Shown one piece after another: positions 1-10,119 of a DNA stretch of 64,000 nt. The notes below the pieces were generated by a model that saw nothing but the letters and a program-made list of their open reading frames with translations, was not told the origin of the DNA and ran no database searches. The translations under genes were made by a program, and so were the position numbers. The DNA comes from Spongospora subterranea f. sp. subterranea (taxonomy: Eukaryota > Endomyxa: Phytomyxea > Phytomyxea > Plasmodiophorida): positions 1 through 64,000 of the forward strand of contig JAUGWO010000166.1 of NCBI GenBank assembly GCA_049724395.1, written 5' to 3'. Each line of letters starts with the position of its first letter. Within the stretch, counting starts at the first letter, position 1.

Positions 1-572
1 CTGCATCGCAAGCTACAACCAAGAAGCTCAATGGTAACATTTATTGGTACGCTATGGAACAGAAAGGTTATCTCTTTTATTGCAGCTCTACCAACAAAAT
101 TACTGCCACTCGGTTCACTGACGCTGTCTTCGACGAGAACTCTTTCACACGGGAAACCTTCTACCAGATTGATGACAACACTATCCAATTACACCTTGGC
201 GACATTTTTTCAGACAATCCTCCCCAGGTCCCACCAAACAACGATGATCCCGCTCCTGACGACGGTGACCTCATTCCTTCAACAGACGATTCCGCCCCGA
301 GAGGACAGTGACCGCATTCTTTCATCACACCTCGAATCCTCATCCCTGAGTACACCCAGCGAAAGTTCGAGTTTACTTGTTACCAATCAAATGCAAGCGA
401 ATCCGATGAGCCAGCTGTAGCTCAACCTGATATCCAGAATGCTCGAGGAGCAAGAACACGCCGTGCTCCGGGGAATGGTGGAAGGCACCTGCAGCCATGC
501 TGGTGCAACAGCGAAACAATCACACTCTGCGAGCCACTCAGGGTCACGATCCCGAAGTCGATCAGCGAAGCA

Positions 573-2207
573 TTGGATTCAGAGAACGAGTTTTGCAAGG
601 AATGGGCAGCAGCCACAAAAGCGGAATTTGACAGCTTACAACACAACAAAACCTGGGAACTTGTCAGACTTCCTAGCGGACGCAACGCTATTCAAAACAA
701 ATGGGTATTCAAGGTCAAATCAGACGAGAAGGGATTCGTAAACAAATTCAAGGCTAGACTAGTTGTTAAAGGCTACTCACAGCGACCAGGAATCGACTTC
801 GACGAGACATTCTCTCCAGTGGCGCATCTCGCCTCTGTCCGATTGGTATTTGCACTTGCTGCATCATTGAAACTGAAATTGAGACAGCTAGACGTCGTCG
901 GAGCATTCTTGCAAGAACTTCACGAAGAAATATACATGGTTCAACCCAAAGGCTATATTTCTCATGATCCAAGCCTGGTGTGCCGCCTGAAGAAAAGTCT
1001 CTACGGTCTGAAGCAGGCTGGACTTGTCTGGAACAATACCATCAATCTATTCATCACCAAAGACCTCGGTTTCAAACGACTCAGTTCTGATGCTTGCGTC
1101 TACGTTATGCGGTCAACAGAAGATATGATTATCATGTCACTGTCAACTGACGATCTGCTGTTGGCTCACAATTGTCCTGTTCTTGCGGAAGGAATCGTTG
1201 CACAACAAACAAATCGCTTTCCAATTACGGACCTAGGTGAACCGAAACGGCTACTAGGAATGAGGGTTTCAAGCAGCAACGACGGTATCCTACTTGACCA
1301 GGAGACGTATATTTTGGAACAATTGTCAAAATTCCAGATGATGGACTGTAAGCCAGTTGACACTCCAGAACAACCAGGATTCTATTTGAACAAGGACATG
1401 TGTGCAACGAGTGCCGAACAAATGCAAGATATGCAAGGAACACCCTACCGTGAACTAGTTGGAGCTCTGAATTGGATTGCCACGTGCACAAGACCCGATA
1501 TCTCACATGCAGTCTCCTCGTTATGCCGATTTTTGGACAACCCAGGGCAACAACACTGGACTTCTGCGAAACGTGTCCTAAAATATCTCAAGGGGAGCTC
1601 TAACTGCGGACTATTCTTTCAAGCCAAGCAACCTCCGCACTTAATCGCCTTCTCGGACAGTGACTGGGCCGGAGACAAAGATTCCAGAAGATCCACGAGC
1701 GGCTATACTCTGATGATGTCTGGATCAGCCATTGCCTGGCGAAGTGCATTGCAGAAGATCGTCGCATGTTCGTCAACAGAAGCCGAGTACATTGCACTAT
1801 CCGAAACAATGCGCGAGGTAATATGGATTCGTCAAATGCTGACTGAACTCGGTTTCAGCCAGAAATTAGCCACCCGAGTCTTTGAAGACAACCAAGGATG
1901 CATCGCCATCAGCAAGAACAGGCGCACCGACAAAAGAACCAAACACATTGATCTGCGCTTTCACTTTTGCCGAGATCAGATTGAACAAGGGACTATTGAG
2001 GTAGAGTATTGCCCAACAGAATCCATGATCGCGGATGGATTAACGAAGCCAGTGAACGCTCCCAAGTTCAAATGGTGTCGCACAGCCATGGGTATCACAG
2101 CCAGCAAGTTGAGGGGGCGTGTTGAATACAACTTGCCAGCCTCCAGTACGGACATTCTTCAAGAAAGGTGCGTACCCCCAGTCGGCGCAACCACGGCAAA
2201 TGCATAA
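573..2207 (+). CDS. copia pol region: reverse transcriptase and RNase H
   Basis: Long open frame of 544 codons inside the copia fossil. Family hallmarks seen are the RT entry motif around KARLVVKGYSQ, the LDVVGAFL block, the copia form of the polymerase box (SLSTDDLL) and the RNase H signature CSSTEAEYIALSE, followed by ADGLTKP near the end. The frame runs across the start of the LTR at 2120, as is usual for this family. It belongs to the mobile element and is not a host gene. Confidence 0.9.
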   Translation: MDSENEFCKEWAAATKAEFDSLQHNKTWELVRLPSGRNAIQNKWVFKVKSDEKGFVNKFKARLVVKGYSQRPGIDFDETFSPVAHLASVRLVFALAASLKLKLRQLDVVGAFLQELHEEIYMVQPKGYISHDPSLVCRLKKSLYGLKQAGLVWNNTINLFITKDLGFKRLSSDACVYVMRSTEDMIIMSLSTDDLLLAHNCPVLAEGIVAQQTNRFPITDLGEPKRLLGMRVSSSNDGILLDQETYILEQLSKFQMMDCKPVDTPEQPGFYLNKDMCATSAEQMQDMQGTPYRELVGALNWIATCTRPDISHAVSSLCRFLDNPGQQHWTSAKRVLKYLKGSSNCGLFFQAKQPPHLIAFSDSDWAGDKDSRRSTSGYTLMMSGSAIAWRSALQKIVACSSTEAEYIALSETMREVIWIRQMLTELGFSQKLATRVFEDNQGCIAISKNRRTDKRTKHIDLRFHFCRDQIEQGTIEVEYCPTESMIADGLTKPVNAPKFKWCRTAMGITASKLRGRVEYNLPASSTDILQERCVPPVGATTANA

Positions 2208-2344
2208 CATAAGAGTGACTGTGCGGACTTTGTATTTGGATTATTAGTGCACTCCCCCCTATATTCTCCCACCTATACATGCTATAACCACGCAGTAATA
2301 AACCTCATTCTACTATTACCTTCACATCGGAGACATCGATTTCC
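2120..2344 (+). repeat. 3' LTR of the copia fossil
   Basis: Starts TGTTGAATACAAC directly after a purine-rich tract. It ends near the sequence GACATCGATTTC, which recurs at the end of a second copy near 8010. The matching start on the minus-strand copy is near 3340. The right boundary is placed by comparison with the 8010 copy and may be off by a few bases. Confidence 0.65.
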
Positions 2345-2345
2345 T

Positions 2346-2495
2346 TTAGTCCGTACCAGTTGGCGACAGGCTTATTCCTTCAGGAAGATCAATATGCTTC
2401 CATCCGTCCTCAAACCCATTGTCAGATCTGCACATCAATTCGGCAAGTTCGTCGCCGGCATAATCGTCTTCGAAAAAGGCTTGTAGGTCAGCCAT
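2346..2495 (-). pseudogene. 5' stub of a host gene abutting the copia LTR
   Basis: Short minus-strand frame of 49 codons beginning MADLQAFFEDDYAGDELAEL and running straight into the right end of the copia LTR. The codons give an acidic, protein-like sequence, unlike the shadow frames around it. I do not recognise the family. The simplest reading is that the LTR element landed in the first exon of a host gene and the rest was lost. It could also be a chance frame, since it is short. No downstream continuation is visible left of the element. Confidence 0.35.
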
Positions 2496-2639
2496 TAGAA
2501 ACTGCAGAAGTCTGCGTGAGCAAATGAAGGTACCCTAACGATCTGGGCCACGGTGAATCAGCCCTGCCTAGAAAATCCGATTATCAATATGCATACAATT
2601 TTTTATAAAAATCAATCAAACAGATTAGTGGCTTTTAAA

Positions 2640-3163
2640 CTTCAAAAATCAGCCGTGGCGGTATATATTATATACCGCCGCTCGATCAGGGTTAGCTGCA
2701 TAGTACCTCAAGTGTGCTATTCTATATACACCTAGGTGTACATTTGTATACACTTAGGTATACATTTGTATATACGCTTAGGTGTACATTTGTATATACA
2801 CTTAGGTGTACATTTGTATATACATCCATCATGATGTCCACGGTCTATAACATCAAAAAGTTCGAAAGATCCGACGATTTCCCTATCTGGAAGCGTTGGA
2901 TGATGGCCATATTACAGGACAAAGATTACGATACATCAATCTTTTCTATAATCCAGCAACATTTGACCCTGTTCGAACCGCGAACTGAGACGACGTCGAG
3001 CCGTACTGATACGAAAACCTGGGGTGGGATCGAACTGAACGTGGGTGCTCGGTACTCCGTCATTTACTCTCTGAAACCTCTGCTCACGCGTATTGGGTCA
3101 AACTCCATAACATCTACCAGCGCAAATTGTGGAAAGTTGATGTTGCTCAAACAGATGCAATAG
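2640..3163 (+). mobile_element. second copia element, 5' part with gag start (outer copy)
   Basis: Plus-strand copia fragment. A TATA-like, repeat-rich leader (2660-2830) is followed by a gag-type start at about 2831 with the family pattern FERSDDFPIWKRWMM (substrate-like W motif of copia gag). It stops abruptly near 3160, where the minus-strand element begins. Its 3' end reappears at about 7741-8011 in the same orientation, so this copy was split by the inner insertion. It is broken beyond the insertion as well. Confidence 0.7.
2727..2825 (+). repeat. minisatellite, about 4 units of about 25 bp
   Basis: Tandem copies of a unit close to CTTAGGTGTACATTTGTATA, slightly diverged, lying just upstream of the gag start of the outer copia copy. 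The repeat sits in the leader region and is AT-rich. Confidence 0.8.
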
Positions 3164-6100
3164 CTGAATGAATTTATTATTGTGGCGTAATTGCTTATAT
3201 AGGTAGATACCTTAGCCCAATGCGTAAAGTCCGTACAGTCAGCTTTATGTCATGCTCTTGCCGTGGTTGCGCCGACTGGGGGTACGCACTTTCCTTGGAG
3301 AATGTCCGTACTTGAGGCAGGCAAGTTGTATTCAACACGCCCTCTCAACTTGTAGGCTGTGACTCCCATTGCGGTGCGGCACCATTTGAACTTGGGGGCG
3401 TTGATTGGTTTCGTCAGCGCATCAGCAATCATGGCTTCTGTCGGGCAGTATTCAACCTTGATGGTCCCTTGTTCGACTTGATCGCGACAGAAGTGGAAAC
3501 GCAGATCGAATGTTCTTCGTACGTTTGTCGGTGCGTCTGTTTTTCAAAATTGCTATGCAGCCTTGATTGTCTTCCATCACTTTAGTAGCCTTGCTTTGAA
3601 TAAAGCCAAGTTCTCCAAGAATCGATCCGATCCATATCACTTCCCGCATTGTCTCTGAAAGGACGATGTATTCTGCCTCGGTTGAGGAGCATGCAACAAT
3701 CTTTTGTAGGGAGCTTTTCCAGGCCACCGTGCATCCTGACATCATGAGGGTGTATCCAGTAGTGGATTTTCTTGAATCTTTGTCTCCGGCCCAGTCGCTG
3801 TCCGAGTAGGCGGTCAGATGTGGCGGCTGATGGGCTTTGAAGAATAGTCCAGAGTTGCTGCTTCCCTTAAGATACTTAAGAACACGCTTCGCAGATGTCC
3901 AATGTTGGCGACCTGGGTTGTCAAGGAACCGACAGAGTGAGGACACTGCATGTGAGATATCCGGTCTGGTGCACGTTGCGATCCAGTTAAGAGCTCCAAC
4001 TAGTTCACGATAGGGGGTTTCTTGCATTTCTTGCTTCTCTTCGGCGGTTGTTGCACACATGTTGTTCTTCTCCAGGTAGAGTCCTGATTGTTCGGGCGTG
4101 TCTGCGTGCTTGCAGTCCATCATGTTGAACTTTGATAATTGCTCCAAGATGTAGGCCTCTTGGTCAAGTAAGATACCGTCATTACTACGTGTGATCCTCA
4201 TCCCTAGTAAGCGCTTCGGGTTACCTAGATCCGTCATTGGAAAACGTGTGGAGAGCTGAGAAACGATGTTCTCTATCAGTGACGGACAGTTATGAGCCAC
4301 TAGTAGGTCGTCTGTGGAGAGTGACATGATAACAATGTCGTTTTTCGATCTCTTGACGTACACGCAGGCATCCGAGCTGAGACGTTTGAAGTGAAGTGTT
4401 TCAGTGATGAAGCGGTTGATTGTATCGTTCCAAACTAGTCCGGCCTGCTTGAGTCCGTAAAGGCTTTTCTTGAGTCGGCACACTAATTTGGGATCCTCAG
4501 AGGTAAAACCTTCCGGTTGGACCATATAGATCTCTTCTGGAAGTTCTGCTTGTAGAAAAGCCCCAACCACGTCGAGCTGTCTCAGTGTCAAGTTCAGGGA
4601 TGCGGCAAGCGCGAATATAATTCGAACTGATGCGAGATGTGCGACGGGAGAGAAGGTCTCGTTGAAGTCAATTCCCGGTCGTTGAGAGAAACCTTTGATA
4701 ACCAGTCTTGCCTTGAATTTGTGCACGAATCCCTCGTCATCCGGTTTTACTTTAAATATCCATTTGTTAGCGATGGCTTGTCTTCCAATTGGGAGTGGGC
4801 AGAGTTCCCAGGTTTGGTTTTCTTGCAGGCTGGTGAATTCGGCGTTTGTTGCTTGAGTCTATTCTTCAGAAAACTCGTTTGCTGGATCTGTTGCCTCGCT
4901 GATTGACTTCGGCAGAGTGATCTGACATGCTTGCATCCTGTCACGTTGGACGATCAGAGCTGCTGGTGGTGGGACTTTCCACCATTCTCCAGGAGCATTT
5001 CGGACACGATCCGACCGTCGTCCAATTTGGTTCTCCATTCGAATTGGTTCGTCATCTTCTTGTTCGGCTCTTTTGCAATCGTCGCGCTCGATCTCATATT
5101 CTGTGCTTCCATGAGGCTGTGATTCTTCTGATTCTTCGCTAACTTCTTCAGGAGGGTTTGATGATGAGTCGCTTGATATCGCTGAGGATGGTTCAGAAGA
5201 GCTGGATGATTCCTGTAATGATGATGAGGAGTCAGTGAGGATTGTTCTCAAAGGGTTGGAAGTCGTTGTAGATGGTCCATCAAAATCGAATGTGACTTCA
5301 TTTCTGCGCTGAACAGGCTGTGTCCTTGAAAATGAATGCTCATGAAATGAGGCGTCTGTGAACCTGCTGCAGACAATACGCTGCTCTTCCTCGTCCCAGA
5401 ATTGATACCCCTTTTGATTTGTTGGGTATCCAATGAAGGTAACCTTGCGTCCTCGTGGTTGAAGTTTTCGATGAAGTTGGTTGGGCAGGTGAATATACGC
5501 GTCGCAACCGAATGTTCGAAGATGTCGTAAGTCCGGTTTGGTCTTGTTCCAGGCTTCAAATGGGGATATGCGCTGCGGCAGTGCGCTGTGTGGACGTCGA
5601 TTGATAATATAGACGGCTGCGGAAACGGCAGCAGTCCAAAACCTGGGTCCTAATTTTCCACTAAGGCGCATGCTCTCGGCACACTCGATTATCGTTCGGT
5701 TAAGTCTTTCGATCATGCCGTTTTGTTCCGATTGGTATGGGATGATTCTTCGATGGGCGATGCCGAGATCTGCGAGGAATGTTTGACATTCTTTGGATGT
5801 GTATTCTCCTCCACCGTCGCTTTGAAAGCTCTTCACAGAGAATCCCTGGTCTTGAAAATGATTGTTGACCAGACGGATATGCTGCTTGATTGCTGATATG
5901 GCTTCCGACTTCCTTCGAATCAGGTACACAAATGAGTATCGTGTGTGTTGGTCTAGAAATGAAATGTAGTATCTCGATATGCCGTGAATTCCATCAACAG
6001 GATATGGTCCAAAAATGTCACTGTGAATGATTTCCAGCGGCCTGGTGGTTGAGCTTTCAGAGGTTCGTTGGATATTTACCTCTTGGCATTTTTTCTAGCA

Positions 6101-6314
6101 TGCATCCGTCACAGAGAGATCGGTGAGGGTCTGCGTATCTTTGCTGGTTGCTTGATTCCGGTGACCGAATTTTCCAAGGCTGAGTTGAGGTCATGATCGT
6201 TGATGTGGCCAATCCGATTGTGCCAAAGGTCGCGTGTTTCTGATACCATATTTGCCGCAGCAATACGTGGCTCTGCAGTGTAGTTGATAACTGGAGGCAG
6301 GGTGTACAGGTTGT

Positions 6315-6739
6315 TGGTATGGTATGGTATACAAAGGATCGCGGGTTCTTATGGGTTGAGTAAGCCTGTGTTACCAGGCTTTCCCTACTTCCGCCTGGCC
6401 GCTACAAGTAGCTTGGGTATCCAATGAAGGAACCTATTAGACCAGCTGGATTCAGCAACATAATCTGTCCTAACGACCACACCGAATGGGACCTGCCCCC
6501 ACCTGATTACATTGCCTATCCAGAGTTTCCGAGTTTACTGCAAGCAGCTCGCTCTCCCACATTCATTAGAGGCCACGTGGTCAGTCAACCTTCGTGCTCA
6601 ACATTCACTCTACTTTTCCGTATTGGATGCAACCTTGGGGGGTCTCCCAAAATTCCATCACTCACGGGGTTTCGAACTCATGTCCAACACTCACCCGGAC
6701 ATGCCTGCCACCAACAGGGACAGACAGGAACCAAGCGCT
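6315..6739 (-). mobile_element. SINE-like insert with 11-bp target duplication
   Basis: A 425-bp block interrupts the protease/integrase boundary of the minus-strand copia element. It is flanked by identical 11-bp copies of GTACAGGTTGT (6304-6314 and 6740-6750), and the host element reads on across it. On the minus strand the head half contains GAGTTCGAAACCC, close to a tRNA B-box. The distal end is a short tandem tail of ACCAT/TACCA units. Long target duplications plus a B-box and a simple-repeat tail point to a tRNA-derived SINE. A MULE-type DNA element would also give 9-11 bp duplications, and no A-box is clear. Confidence 0.55.
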
Positions 6740-7180
6740 GTACAGGTTGTCATGATCCTTCGGGATCTCCGTGATAAGATTACCGCCGGAGTCCAGAATC
6801 TTGCATGTGTTGCGTCTGAATTCAAATTCTAAGCCATCCGACGTCGCTTGACCGATGGAGATGAGGTTTGCGGAGAGTCCGGGAACGAGCGATACTGGAG
6901 AGATGTTGATAGTTCCGAGGCAGGATTGGAGTTTAGAGGTGCCGCTAGCCATGGAGCGCAATATGGCGTTGTTTGCCACCCTGATGGTTAGAGGATTGTA
7001 TGCGGGCAAAATCAGCTCAAGCGTCGAGGGATCAGAGCACATGTGAGTCGAGCATGCGGAGTCGAGAATCCAGTTGGAATCAGAGATGTTTCGTGGGGGT
7101 TGAGTTAAAAGAGCTCCGTGTTCGCTGCGGTTGAGGTAGTTGGAATGAAGCGTTTTAATTGCGGTGATCTTTGGTCGGAG

Positions 7181-7490
7181 CTCCGGGTGCTGATGCCAGC
7201 AGTGAGCGTCGTCGTGTGCATGGCTGTTGTGATAGTTGTTGTGATAGTTGCAGTGATGCCATCCTCATTTGATGCATTTACAGTAACTCTTGATTGTCAA
7301 AATGGAGTCAAATTTGCACCCACGGCAGCATCCCTAATTAATTTTTGAGGCTCAAATTGAGCATAGAGCGCGAGAACCTGGCGCAGCTTTCGTGGCGACC
7401 GCAAAACGCATCTCAGGACGACATCGTTTGCCACTATCACAACAGCAATGCACACGACGACGCTCACTGCTGGCATCAGCAGTTGCACTC
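7181..7490. repeat. inverted repeat, arms about 45 bp
   Basis: The sequence around CTGATGCCAGCAGTGAGCGT at 7189 recurs as its reverse complement ending near 7480, with near identity over about 45 bp and about 190 bp between the arms. Because of this, similar peptides appear on both strands. It lies at the 5' end of the inner copia element. It could be a foldback or the head-to-head remains of two gag regions. Confidence 0.6.
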
Positions 7491-7740
7491 TCTGCTTTAG
7501 GAGAGTACAATATGTATATGGATGCACATGCACTCACCTAGATATAGGTATGATCGGCATGAACACGTTCTGCAGCACGGCAATCGGGTTCGTGACAAAC
7601 CCGATCTGCTTGCACATTTTACATATGTACCAGATGGCCGTCGCAATGTCGAGCACAGGTTGCAGTCAGCCGCGTTGCTACTTCTCGACGCACAATGATC
7701 GTCACTGCTGACAGAACATGGCGAACATATCGAGGAGATG

Positions 7741-8011
7741 TATGACGTTCGAAAGAGCATGATCGCGGATGCATTAACGAAGCCGGTCAAGTACAGCCTA
7801 CTGGACTCTAATACAGACATTTCCCATCAAAAGTGCGTGGGCCGATCCGAAGGACATGCTGCTCCAGTGGGCGCAACCACGGCAACAACCTAACATAAGA
7901 ATGACTCCACGGATTTTCTGTTCGCGCTATTTATATCTCCACCCTTCAGCTATCCACTATATACGAGGGCATTTACCCAATATTATTTTCACAACGGAGA
8001 CATCGATTTCA
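7741..8011 (+). mobile_element. 3' end of the outer copia copy
   Basis: Plus-strand match to the last RNase H residues (IADALTKPV) and LTR of the element at 1-2344, including the shared stretches GGCGCAACCACGGCAA and GGAGACATCGATTTC. It resumes after the inner minus-strand element, so together with 2640-3163 it marks one older copy that was split. Most of the pol between the two parts is missing or unrecognisable. Confidence 0.65.
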
Positions 8012-8165
8012 TAAGTTCTCCCTCGATTTAGTGACATCCTCGCTTTAGTGACTATTTCAGCGGACAATTAGTTTAGAACCAGGTTAGTGACACCCCCATG
8101 TCACTACCTCGATATAGCGACACCTTGAAGCCATCACAGTCAAACTCACTAAATCGAGGAACAGT
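8012..8165. mobile_element. pogo/mariner-like MITE with TA ends
   Basis: About 150 bp bounded by TA dinucleotides. The left end reads AGTTCTCCCTCGATTTAGTG. The right end reads as its approximate reverse complement, CACTAAATCGAGGAACAG. Internal copies of the TTTAGTGAC motif repeat several times. TCGATTTA-type ends beside TA are typical of pogo/Tigger relatives. No transposase is present. It abuts the end of the copia LTR. Confidence 0.55.
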
Positions 8166-8532
8166 ATAGATACACTATAATGTAGCGAAGTGTATCTATG
8201 CTGACTGTAGAGCAATGTCCACGTACAGGTTTGGTCATGAAATGTTTGTGGACGAAGAGATTCCCGAACTTTTTTCCGCGCAGCTTTCATAAGATAAAAA
8301 CATTATCAGGGGCGTGGGTCCTGGTGAGTCCCACTTGGTCCCACTGGGTCCCCAGTCCCAGGACCAAATAACTGCGGTTATTTGGTCGGATCAGGGCAAA
8401 TAACTGTAGTTATTTGGGACGCAGGTCCTCAGTCAGCTTGTCCGCCCATCGCCACTGTATCTATCTATAAATCGTCTTCACATCTGGTCGTCTTCATACA
8501 GTTTATCTGTTCATTGACAGTTGGATCTTTGC

Positions 8533-9889
8533 ATGGCGATGCCATCCGATGCCATCATTGCACTACCCGCATCGCCGTCATCTACCTCAGTACTCAATAT
8601 TGAGATGCACGAATCGATCCTTCGAACGCATCAACGTAGTCTGGAGATTCGCCCAAAGAATACAACCAAGGCGTATGCAAGTCGTCATGCCGAATTTCAA
8701 GCATGGTGCATTGACTAAGGGTTCTCCGATGGCAGCACGGTGACCGGAGACAAATTGCATTTTTTTTTAGATGAGCAGGTCATTGACCGACATTCCTGGA
8801 AGAGAAAAGCAACTCTGAGCGAATCGATTGGCAAGGTCGGGAAGTCCACAGTGTGCGGATACGCGGCTGCAATAGTTGATCTCTGGCGTCAACAAACATC
8901 AATGAAGATGAATTCGCATCCAAATCCGCGAGATTCGAATGTTAAACGGTTGCTCAAGAATGCAGATTACGGCACGCAGCAGCATCGCCGCATTAACTTT
9001 ATCGATCGCGGTATTGGAACCCTGATTGATGGATATACGACTATCGACCAGATTGTCAACATCGCAACACATTTCTGGGTGAAAACCAGAGACCACGGGC
9101 AACATCTTCGGAACCTCTGTGCTTTTTTTATGTCTCACTATGCACTTCTTCGAGGGGAAACCGTTCGAAGTTTGGAGTTTGCGGATATGCATTCGGTACA
9201 GTAGAGAAGGAAGGGTTCTCTACTTGCTATGCATTGGTGTTAGTTCTCCGCCAGGGGAAGACAAACCAATTCGGGCGCAACGATTTTAGGGCTTTCGTTC
9301 GCAACAAAGACGTTCGTATCTTTCCTTGGGGTGCTCTCGGGTTTTATTTGTTCTGGCGGTTTCACGTCGAAAATGAGCCATTTCCCGTTTTCACTACGAG
9401 CGAAGATTGGTTCAATCTGAAGCTTCTCGCAAGAGTGGCCAAAATCCTAGAACTCCTCTCGACTACAAGACTCATAAGGAAGCAATTGATTCTGCGTTCC
9501 GGTCTGTTGGATTGAATGCCAAAGCCAAGACTCACGCTGCCCGAGGTTCCGGAGCAAGGATGGCTGAATCAGGTGGCGCATCCGAAGATCAGATTCGTCG
9601 TCTCGGAAGGTGGAACAATCAGGCGATGGAAAATTGCTACCTGACTTCTCTGCCTCGAGAAGCCATCAGAGCTCTGGCCGGATTTTCTCCGGCGCAAGGA
9701 AATTTTTATCTCCAGCGTGCCGCAATTGAACCTCCTGAAGCGCTGAAATTGATGCTCTTTCCTATGGTTGAGAATTGTCTGAACAGGATTGCTACCGGGG
9801 AATATTGTCAGACTATTGCGGCAAAGGGATTCCTTCAACTCCTTCAAAGACTCAGAACCGTGATTTTGCAGGATTCGGTATTTATGTGA
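8533..9889 (+). pseudogene. Crypton tyrosine recombinase, broken
   Basis: The N-terminal core-binding part (HQRSLEIRPKNTTKAYASRH) is followed by the catalytic domain. The active-site set is visible: the first Arg in ALLRGETVRSL, a Lys in RQGKTNQFG, the H-x-x-R box in KTHAARGSGAR, the Trp in LGRWNN and the nucleophile Tyr in NCYLTSLPRE. The spacing and the GGASEDQIRRLGRW block match the Crypton recombinase family as I know it. The frame is interrupted by one TAA at about 8716 and by shifts near 9200 and 9425, so no full-length product is expected. All catalytic residues survive, which argues for a fairly recent death. Confidence 0.8.
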
Positions 9890-10119
9890 TCGAAGTATCC
9901 TGCGCACCCTTTATGGAGTGCTAATAATATATTCTCTTGTGATATCTATCGTAATTTCGCCCGCGATTTACTCACAGCAGTCAGCAAAGCTTGTGACCCG
10001 ACGGAAAAACGGCTACAACAAGTGATGCAGCACTGTCTCAAAAGGTTGATGCAGTCCATCTAGATCTGAAGACAACAATCACAGCGACAATCGATCCAAT
10101 ATCACGCAGTCTATCTTCA

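Larger units (their letters stand above)
1..2344 (+). mobile_element. Ty1/copia LTR retrotransposon, 3' half
   Basis: Fossil copy of a Ty1/copia (Pseudoviridae-like) element entering from the left edge. In order it shows the end of the integrase region (about 1-420), a long reverse transcriptase and RNase H region (573-2207), a purine-rich tract, and an LTR beginning TGTTGAATACAAC at 2120. The order integrase before reverse transcriptase is what separates copia from gypsy. The pol region is mostly open, so the copy looks fairly young, but the element is cut by the window edge and its front frames are disturbed in about one or two places. Two related copies lie immediately downstream. Confidence 0.9.
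3164..7500 (-). mobile_element. Ty1/copia element inserted into the outer copia copy
   Basis: Minus-strand copia fossil. Reading leftwards it has a gag/protease zone (about 7500-6740, with the copia protease-side pattern SLVPGLSANLISIGQ), an integrase zone (about 6300-4860, with SDGGGEYTS and the HRRIIPYQSEQNG region), RT plus RNase H (about 4726-3250) and a 3' LTR starting TGTTGAATACAAC near 3340 and ending near 3160. It interrupts the gag of the plus-strand copy. It is broken in a handful of places and carries a 425-bp insert at 6315-6739. The right boundary is uncertain. Confidence 0.85.

Noticed and set aside
6315-6739. Solo LTR, suggested by TGTTGGT and ACCAACA near the ends
   Set aside because: The target duplication is 11 bp and lies outside those short inverted ends. 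LTR elements of this kind give 4-6 bp.
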